Shown here in pieces: positions 56,647-64,000 of a stretch of 64,000 nucleotides of DNA. The DNA is from Leptodactylus fallax. Lineage: Eukaryota > Chordata > Amphibia > Anura > Leptodactylidae. Location of the stretch: positions 444,001-508,000 of the forward strand of contig CAMRHE010000207.1 of assembly GCA_947044405.1 (NCBI GenBank), in the 5' to 3' direction. The stretch's first letter is position 1. Every line of letters begins with the position of its first letter. The notes below the pieces were generated by a model, which saw only the letters and a program-made list of their open reading frames with translations, had not been told where the DNA came from and searched no databases. A program made the position numbers and the translations under genes.

Positions 56647-56881
56647 AACATTAGACATCCCTAAAAGATCATAAACAAATCTAAGGGCATTATAGGAATT
56701 CTAAAAGATTAGATAAACGGATCTGTTGTTTTTCTAGAAAGAGTGCCCCTTTTGGTCTGTGTGTGCTATTGCAGCTGAGCTTCTTTAAATCAGTGGGATT
56801 ATACCGCACTGCCAGACTCATAGACAGGTGTGATGGCATTTCTCAGAAAATGGTAGGTCCTTTTTGCTAGTAGAAAATTCC

Positions 56882-57051
56882 TTAATTGGTGTCTGTCAGC
56901 AAAATCATTATTAAACCAGCCCTGGTATCTTACAGTGCTCAGAGTTGTGAGCTGTGTTATCACTTGTTTGTAGAATGGCTGCTTGATTCTGATGAAAATG
57001 TAAATTAGATAAGAATGCATAAGAGACGTGTTCTGGGGGCGGCTGAGCATC
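56882..57051. mobile_element. Partial TTAA MITE, GTCTGTCAGC family
   Basis: TTAA (56,882-56,885) followed by TTGGTGTCTGTCAGCAAAATC is a left end. No matching right end occurs before the next related element starts. Confidence 0.5.
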
Positions 57052-57390
57052 TCTAGGGAGTCTGTCAGCAGTAAATTGGCTATAAACCTTGTAAAGGTCT
57101 TTCTTTTTTTCCAAATATACCTCTCTTATTCAGCATTGGAGCCTTATTATACTTTTTATTCATATGCAAATGAGGAAGCATGGGAGCATGTCTTATTTTG
57201 CTTGGGCTTTGGTCTCATCTCTACATTCACAGTACATATCCCCTAATTTGCATATGAATAAAACAGCAATTTACATGAAAATGGGGTTTCAAAGCTGAAT
57301 AACAAAGACGAATTTGGAAACTAGAATCACCTCTACAAGGTATTGGGATTAGGGTTATAGCCAATTATACTGCTGACAGACTCTCTTTAA
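57052..57390. mobile_element. TTAA MITE, GTCTGTCAGCAG family
   Basis: AGGGAGTCTGTCAGCAGTAAA and TTGGCTATAA at the left; TTATAGCCAATTATACTGCT and GACAGACTCTCT plus TTAA (57,387-57,390) at the right. The left TTAA is decayed to TCTA. TTCATATGCAAATGAGG and AATTTGCATATGAATAAAA inside form a further inverted pair. Confidence 0.78.
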
Positions 57391-58493
57391 TGTCAGGAAT
57401 ATGTGGACATGACATTTATAGGTAGTTTCTTGAACATTTCATCCCTGAACTATTTACTTGCATTGTGTTTTTAACAATATATAACAATTTGGAACATGGC
57501 TGTTGGGATTTGTGGGTATCATCTAAAAATGCATTACTGAGGATGGGTATCAAAGTTGGCCAGTAGTGATGTCTCGCAAACTTCTTCTGCCTCAAGTGTT
57601 ACAGGCCTCCTCTGTCTTGAGATAAATCCAAGAGTACCATAATTTTCTATGTAAAGTGAAATCTCTCCGAACCTCAGACCACCTCATTGAGAAGACCTTC
57701 GCCTTCTCCGTACCAGATCTTGAATTCCGCCATATATTCAACATACCTTCCATCTCCTTTGAGAAGATCACCTTGTAGAAGTCCATTTTGTAATGCAATT
57801 TTGGGTGGTTGTCTGAAAGAGGTTTGGGTGTAATTGTATCATACATTTTGTATTATAGCTACATAATAGTAATTCTATAGCTCATGTAATTTGAAGTCTG
57901 TATCAATGTGCCTGTACCCGACTCTGTCTCTTCTTTTTGTTTGACCTTTATTCTCTCTCTGTTGTCTTTGTTCCGACTTCACTTTTCTTTGTCACATCTC
58001 ATTTCACAAGTTTCTTTTTCCCTTCACCTTCTTCATTTCTATTCTACTCTACCATCTCTTTAAAGACAGTTTAATTACACATTTTCCCCAGCCGTTATTT
58101 TTTTGCTCCGTATCTTCTGTCAGTTCTCTATAATTTTTTCCTTGAATTCTACCATCAGCCTCCATCAAAGTACTTGCAGCAAAAAATGATTGACAGGAGA
58201 TGAAGGGAGGCGGAGGAGAGCTGAAGTATGCCGAGAATGAGGACGCAAAAATTGCATCAGGCAGAATCACATAACTTCAGGGCAACAAGATATGTAAAAC
58301 AAAGGAGTTTCAGACAATCGAACATCATATTTAAAGGGCAGTTTTAAATGTGTGTTGTTTTTAAGACAATACATTTTCAGATGGCCTATTAGGGCATTCT
58401 AAGTCAATAGAGGGGCCTGATCTTTGAGGAGGGGCTGTTAGAGAATAGCCCTTGAGGGATTTTCCTGCTTCCAATGTTGTATTATGTGTATAG
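57391..58493. other. No gene assigned
   Basis: An 84-codon minus frame (57,592-57,846) has a protein-like composition (MDFYKVIFSKEMEGM) that I do not recognise. 57,925-58,065 is strongly pyrimidine-rich (TCTCTCTGTTGTCTTTG and similar). The rest is ordinary. Confidence 0.4.
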
Positions 58494-58562
58494 TATATGG
58501 ACGGTTCTGTGCATACGTTTTAAGCAGGTGTGGAAAAATGCTGCAAAGTAAGAATGCTTGTA
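58494..58562. mobile_element. Tc1-type terminus, truncated
   Basis: TCTGTGCATACGTTTTAAGC, GGAAAAATGCTGCAAAGTAA and GAATGCTT match the left end of copies at 8,431 and 50,305. Sequence after 58,562 is unrelated. Confidence 0.65.
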
Positions 58563-60777
58563 AGTCATAGCGGCAGGGAGAAAAGACCTTACAGATTGGG
58601 CTTGGTTGACAACAAAATAGTTCTCTACCAAGTTGGACTTGATGGACTGATGTCTTCATCCAACCTCATATACCACAGGGTCGGGAAAGTCAAACCAGTA
58701 TATATCAGGGCTTTGCAGGGCTGAGTAGAGGGAAGTGGAAGTAGGGAGAGGTGAGTAGACAACTAGGAGGAGGCAGTGTCCAATCCTGGCTGTCATGGCA
58801 GTAGCTGGAGAGATGGAAAGTATAGCGCTAGTAGAACGCGATTGCAGCAATTGCCCAATTCACCCAGTTTGAGTGGATGTGACCGAGAGGACTCCAAAAA
58901 GAGTACCCTACACCTGTATCTTAGGAAGGTGAGCAGGTTGCCAGCGTAACTGAACAATTTTTGCCAGGGTCTCCTACAGATTTTTGCTGACCTCCGGTAG
59001 TCTCTAGCAGTATACATACCCTATTCCTATTACTCTCTGCTTTTAGCAACAAGGAGAATAAGGTCCAGGAGGACCGAAAAACATCCACTAATGTTGTTGC
59101 AGTATCTGCACCTCAATTGTCACTTGGAATTAATAATATTTCTCACGGACTTACATTTGGACCTAAGTTCCATTCTCTTCTTGTATATGACTGTGGGACA
59201 TACCCATTTATTGGCACCCCCACCTATACCTGAGTGTGACCCATTTTTGATGAGTCTCATTAGTAGGACAATCTGTGATCAACTTCCTTCTTATAAAGTG
59301 AGCACCCAAAGTGAAAGACTCCTTTTTATATGGCGCCCCCAATTTATACCTAAAGTGTACCTATTTTTCCCACTGTTAAATAGTACAACTAAAATTGGAG
59401 TGTACAATGTACAGTGTGAATACTACTATATAGACTTGCTAGTTTATGGAATGTTGAAATAGGGATTGAACTGGATCTGGAAGCTGGATCTACCGTAGTA
59501 GCAGAAAGGTAGAAGCCAACGGCAGTACAGTTTGGCAGTAGAGAATTCTTCCGTTCCCGGAAGTACATACAGTAGAAGGCAATGAGGTATGTATTGTACA
59601 CAATGATATTCTAGAGAACATCAATCTTTGCAAGCATAGGTCAGATTCCCTCTAATCTTGGTTCTGCCTAGTCGATGGTTAAATTGATTCCTTTCTGCAT
59701 AGAAATGATCATTTCTTCAAATAACAATATTATGTGTGTATCTCCAGCTCTTCATCACCCCCACTGAGAAAACCTAATGAGAAATCTCTCGAACTGCAAA
59801 TATTTTAGTGCTGCTAGGTCTATGGAAAGCAGTAAAGGCACAAGAGGGGTTAGGAGAGAAGGGAAGGTCACGTGAGAGGTGCGGAATGGCACACAGAGGA
59901 GACGTTACCACGGCTCATTGGGAACAGCACCAAGCCTTTTTTAATTTTGTCTAAATACTTTAAATGGTTCCAAACTTGGGTTATTTGCATAGCTTAAGAG
60001 ATAATAGTGTCTGAGTAATGAAGGATTGCAAATTTGTGGTGAGGAGAAAGAAGCAGCAACGGAAAAAGCATTAACATTTTCCATTAGAATTCCACCTCAT
60101 TAGGTTGTAGGCAGATGTTAATTACATTAACCCTCTTCTGGTCTATACTGGGAGTTGCTGTGCTGAAATCCATTACTGATGAAAGAGGGGTGAGAGAACT
60201 GGCCACCGAACTTTTTCAGATATGCCTATCTTGTTAGTAAATTCTGCATGCATATACAAGTCTATGCTGGCCATAGGTAATGGTTGGATCGGCAGTTGCA
60301 GATGTTGAACTTGAAAAGAACTTTTTATTGTAAGAACTAAAGCGATTGGCCAGAATCTGTTACAATCCCTGATATAAGAAGAAGTGACAATTCTGAAGTC
60401 AGAAACCATTGTGTAGCAGAGCAGATTTTAAAGTAGAAATCCAACTTTGCACATCATTATCATTCATATCAAAACCTGTTTATGGGGGTGGAAGCCTACT
60501 GTAGAGTTAGAAATTCCCCACTTCACATAGTCAGCGGCTGGAAGTTAAGACTTGGGTCTCATATGCCAGTCTTGAATTTTGAGTGTGTTGGAGTAAAATG
60601 CAACAAATTTATTAAGAAGTACACAAGAAGTTGTAGAATTGCTTTAGAATTTGTACAACTTATACTAAATCGGTCCATTGTAGACCCCAACGCCTTTCGC
60701 TAAACTTTGCCCGCTTTATATCATGAAAAAAGAGGCCACATTTACCTAATGTCAAATGAAACCTAAGTCCTCTACAG
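58563..60777. other. No gene; possible regulatory island
   Basis: Frames up to 123 codons (59,091-59,462) are unrecognised and lie in AT-rich DNA. 59,930-60,130 is repeat-poor and TAAT-rich (see findings). Confidence 0.4.
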
Positions 60778-61060
60778 CAGGGGTCCCCAAACACCGGTCT
60801 GCGGACCAGGATCGGGCTGTTGGGGGTTCTTTGCCAGTCCACGTGGTGGCGGGCTGGCCTCAGTCTTAGCTGGATAGTTCGTGCTAGGCCACGTTGCTAT
60901 GGTAACGTGTAAACTACACTCTATAGTTTACACGTTACCATAGCAACGTGGCCTAGCGCAAAGTATCCAGCCTCAGTGTCGCTTACCATAGCATCCCGGC
61001 GGAGAGCTTTCCTGTCCACACGGTGGAGCCTGCCTATAACCCCGCCCCCATATGATCAAA
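60778..61060. mobile_element. hAT-type fragment, CAGGGGTCCCC end
   Basis: CAGGGGTCCCCAAACACCGG followed by CTGCGGACC is the terminal sequence of a common vertebrate hAT-derived repeat (CAGGGGTCCCCAA). The opposite terminus was not found, so boundaries at the right are approximate. It contains the hairpin below. Confidence 0.6.
60883..60957. repeat. Perfect hairpin, 34-bp arms, 7-bp loop
   Basis: Left arm 60,883-60,916 (GCTAGGCCACGTTGCTATGG and on) and right arm 60,924-60,957 are exact inverses around CACTCTA. Confidence 0.93.
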
Positions 61061-63213
61061 GAGAGAATAGATAGAGAGAGAGAGATTTGGATACAATTTG
61101 GCAGATTGTAAAACACGCCCCTTTTTAAGCCACACCCTTTTCTAGACAATTCTAAAAAATAAAAGTCTAACGATGTACAAAAAGTATCTTAATCGTGGTC
61201 AAAGCCTATACACCATTTTTTGTGCAGATTCCAGAATTTTTTGCACTTAGTTTTGTGAAAGTGGTGGAGAAAAAAATTCATCCGTGCTGGACTTTTTTCT
61301 TCGCCAATTTTCAGCGGTCTCTGCAACAGAGTCTCCAATGAAAACTCTGACACAAGTGTGAACCCAGCCTTACCAAGCACAGTGCTATACATTAGATAGT
61401 GGCTGTGCTTGGTATTGCAACTCAGTCATATTGATTTGAAGAGGAATGAGCGGCAGCATGGTCATGTGACTGATGGATGTGATGTCACTGGCCTAAGAAA
61501 AGGAAGTGGCAATTGTCCAAGCTACATGGCCTGGTGAGCATGCCAGTAGTCGGACCCCCACCCACCTCCCCACGATCTGACAATGATAATAGGTCATAAA
61601 TTTTATCCACTTCCTGACATCTGCCATAATAGTAGTGCGGCCGCCATAGCTACCAGTTCACTCTGATTGGACACTGCAGGCCAGGACCCCCCTCAAAATA
61701 AAAAATGGCCTTCTTTATCATCGCAGGCCAGGTCCTGCGCGGTGGCATCGCAGGAGCTAACCTGTTCCTCTGACAGCCAGGAACCTTATTAATGTTCCCA
61801 GGCTTGTCATTACATTACAGCGACAAAGTTGCATAAATGTAATTTTTCTTCGAATCTACCCCGATCTGAATTTTTTTCCAGCTTCCCAGTACTTTGTACA
61901 TCGTAGAATCATGGAGACAATTTGTCCCTCAAACATTAAGCCCTCATATAGTTCTGTGAATGGAAAAATAAAAAAATTATGGGGTTTGGAAGGTGGGGAG
62001 TCAAAAACGAAAATCAAAAAATTCCCCCACAGGGAAAGGATTAAACTTGTGGAAAACCCCTTTAAATGTACACAATCCAATGGCCTATAATGTCCTTGTG
62101 TTTCTTATACTATTTTGTATTTAGCAGACCATTGCTTCATTATATACAGTGTTACATCAATAAGATATGCGTCTAGAAAGAAAGAATTCATCCTGTGTTC
62201 TCTCATCTTACAAGACTTATGAAAACAATAATAAAACTTGCAGTGTATGAAAGGAGATCCGCCATAAAGTTGGATAAAGAACGGGCCTGATTGCATCTGA
62301 CAGGTCAATGGCTAGAAACGCGGTGGGTTCTTTGCTTTCAGAGAGAACACTTGATGAAATTACTGTATGTTGGAAAGTGACAGTGCTTTTTGATTCTATT
62401 ATCTGTCTCTGTGAGTCTGCTCTTCATTTGGTAGCAGGGATGCTCTTTGAGATTCTTCTGTGGATGATGTGACAGACAAATTTTCGCCTTGCTTCCTTGC
62501 ATCTGACCTTAAGGAGAAAAAAAACTTTACCTTTTCCCTTGAATCTTTAACTCTTTCATGCTCCGCATTCTCTGTCTCCTCAGTATCTTTTTTCCTGTCT
62601 TGTCTCTTTCTTCTGTTAGGATCATAATTTCCATTAATGTAAATACATGAGAGATTGAGGAAGTATTTGTTTGGTGAAAATACGTGAAGGAAAAAAAAGT
62701 CTACATTTCTTCTTCACTGTTCTAATCTCATTTCAAAGTGGCTGAATCCTGACAGTGAAATGTAACTCAAAAGAAATTCTCCATTATTAATGCTGAGAGC
62801 TCAAAGGTCGTACCTGGAGGGAAAAGATAATAGATTTAGAGATTTAATAACTGCTACAGTCAGTTGTCTTAGTGAGACCAGATATTAAAAGATGTGTACT
62901 TACAAAAATGTGTCAAATGCGCTTGGTGATTAATCCAGAAGTGACCAAGGATTCTGAATGTGTCTGAAGGAGACTCTCAGGAGCCATTTGATCGGGGTAC
63001 AATATGGCATGTTACAAGTCAGAGCGAGGAAAGTTATATTTATTAGCTGCAATGTGGCCTCATACACAACACAAGGTTCTTCGTCTCACATGTTGAGCAT
63101 TAATAGAGACCTTAGAGATGTGCCACCTTTTTCTTTCGGCAAATTGAATGAAGGTCTCCAATTTCTTGACACAAGTTCAGTACTTTGCATCTAGCAAAAC
63201 ACTTCAAACAAGT
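61061..63213. other. No gene seen; weak splice-like site
   Basis: GA repeats at 61,070-61,085. GGAAAACCCCTTTAAATG (62,051-62,068) is a stray TTAA-MITE right end. AACTCTGACACAAGTGTGAACCCAGCC (61,343-61,370) is a GTTCACA-MITE right end. 62,556-62,619 is a pyrimidine tract ending TTCTGTTAGG (see findings). 62,946-63,210 is unrecognised. Confidence 0.4.
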
Positions 63214-63818
63214 CAAACCACAACCACTGGGCGTATAGATAAAAACCTTCCAACAAAATATTCTATGAGATATGGGATATATATATATGATATTGTATGA
63301 GATAAACAACTTCCGATAGAGTATCATGAATTCAGGGTTTTTTTCAAAGCTGGTCATCTCCCACCATACATTGCAAGATATGTTGATATAACCAAGAGGA
63401 CAGATAGAGATATATTTGTAATCTGTATTCATTGATAGTTCTCCTGAAAATTTAGCAAAAAGCTGCAAATCAAACCACAACCATTGAGTATATAGACATA
63501 TATGACATAAACAACTCCTGACAGAGTATCAAGAATTCAGGGTTTTTTTTTAAAGTTGGTCATCTTATGCTATACATCTCAAGATATGTTGACCAAGAGA
63601 ACAAGTAAGGGAGGGCACATCTATAACCCATATTTATAGAATGGTCTTCTGAACATCTAGCAAAGCCCTGAACAAGGTGCAAATCACACCACAACCATTG
63701 GGTATATAGAAACATATATAGTACCAAGGTTGTTTCAAGGCTGGTCATCTTGCACCACACATGTCAAGATTTGTTGATCAAGAGGACAGATAAGGAAGGA
63801 CAAATCTGTAACCCATAT
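63214..63818. repeat. Diverged tandem repeat, about 215-257 bp units
   Basis: CAAACCACAACCACTGGGCG (63,214), CAAACCACAACCATTGAGTA (63,471) and CACACCACAACCATTGGGTA (63,685) start successive units. Each continues with TATAGA-ACATAT, GGTTTTTTT, GGTCATCT, AAGATATGTTGA and AAGAGGACAG in order. The third unit is shortened. The array runs straight into the TGTGAAG repeat at 63,819. Confidence 0.85.
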
Positions 63819-64000
63819 TGTGAAGAATATCGCCTCGCCCAGCCGCCTGGCACGCCTGCGATCAAACTTCTTTCTTAACCTCCCACTCACACGCCGTGAG
63901 TAGACCGGGTCATAGGATAAAACGAAATGAGCGATATAAATTTTATATGTTTAATAACCCAAGTGGGTCGGTATGAATTAATAGCATATACAGAAATATA
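63819..64000 (+). repeat. TGTGAAGAATA repeat, copy 2, cut by window end
   Basis: Same start and order as 53,328-53,520: CGCCTGCGATC, CTCCCACTCACACGCCGTGAGTA, GGATAAAACGAAATGAGC, TTTAATAACCCAAGTGGGTC. The rest lies outside the window. Confidence 0.65.

Noticed and set aside
62295..62330. Second GAAACGCG hammerhead-like motif
   Set aside because: No CTGATGA block lies at a suitable distance upstream.
63214..63818. CRISPR-like array
   Set aside because: Units are about 215-257 bp, diverged throughout and without unique spacers; the context is vertebrate nuclear DNA.
53328..64000. One LTR retrotransposon with LTRs at 53,328 and 63,819
   Set aside because: No gag-pol-like frame, primer site or polypurine tract between them, and the interval contains several independent MITEs.

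Overview
The window looks like gene-free nuclear DNA, intergenic or from a large intron, of a vertebrate. A neobatrachian frog is the most likely source. The frog call rests on recognition: short dispersed repeats with ends such as CTAAGGCTAGGTTCACA, AGGGGTTGTCC flanked by TTAA, and GGGGCAGATTTA-type ends recur through the window, and I know these motif types from frog genomes. No database was searched. I found no exon, tRNA, rRNA or CRISPR that I can defend. Apart from transposase relics, every open frame I examined is short, repeat-driven or unrecognised.

Layout. 1-6,300: palindromic TTAA-flanked MITEs, a tRNA-derived SINE and a CTAAGG-ended MITE. 7,700-8,300: a GATA microsatellite between two copies of the same flank. 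8,430-12,400: two internally deleted Tc1 elements around a 47-bp minisatellite and a stretch that looks like uncorrected assembly error. 13,400-20,800: MITE and retroposon remnants, a fossil Tc1 transposase N-terminus and a weak hammerhead-ribozyme-like motif near 16,050. 21,095-25,158: a roughly 4.06-kb hAT-type non-autonomous element with matching 8-bp target duplications, containing a 30-bp minisatellite of about 30 units and nested TTAA MITEs. 25,860-26,820: a large inverted repeat. 29,350 and 36,965-37,365: homopolymer C/A/T tracts, probably artefacts. 32,950-33,125 and 40,850-41,045: further minisatellites. 44,231-45,135: a TTAA element carrying a nested Tc1-type MITE.

50,300-54,700: a third copy of the deleted Tc1 family; a nearly complete Tc1 element (51,394-53,023) with long terminal inverted repeats and a recently broken DD34E transposase on the minus strand; and a near-perfect palindrome of about 405 bp. 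55,790-64,000: a retroposon 3' tail, two more TTAA MITEs, a hAT fragment with a long perfect hairpin, and a tandem array directly before the second copy of a repeat first seen at 53,328.

There is no operon-like or pathway organisation. The content is best read as layers of cut-and-paste transposons and their non-autonomous derivatives, with minisatellites grown inside or between them. A few AT-rich, TAAT- or octamer-containing islands without visible repeat structure are listed as weak candidates for conserved regulatory elements. I see no new multi-gene system.
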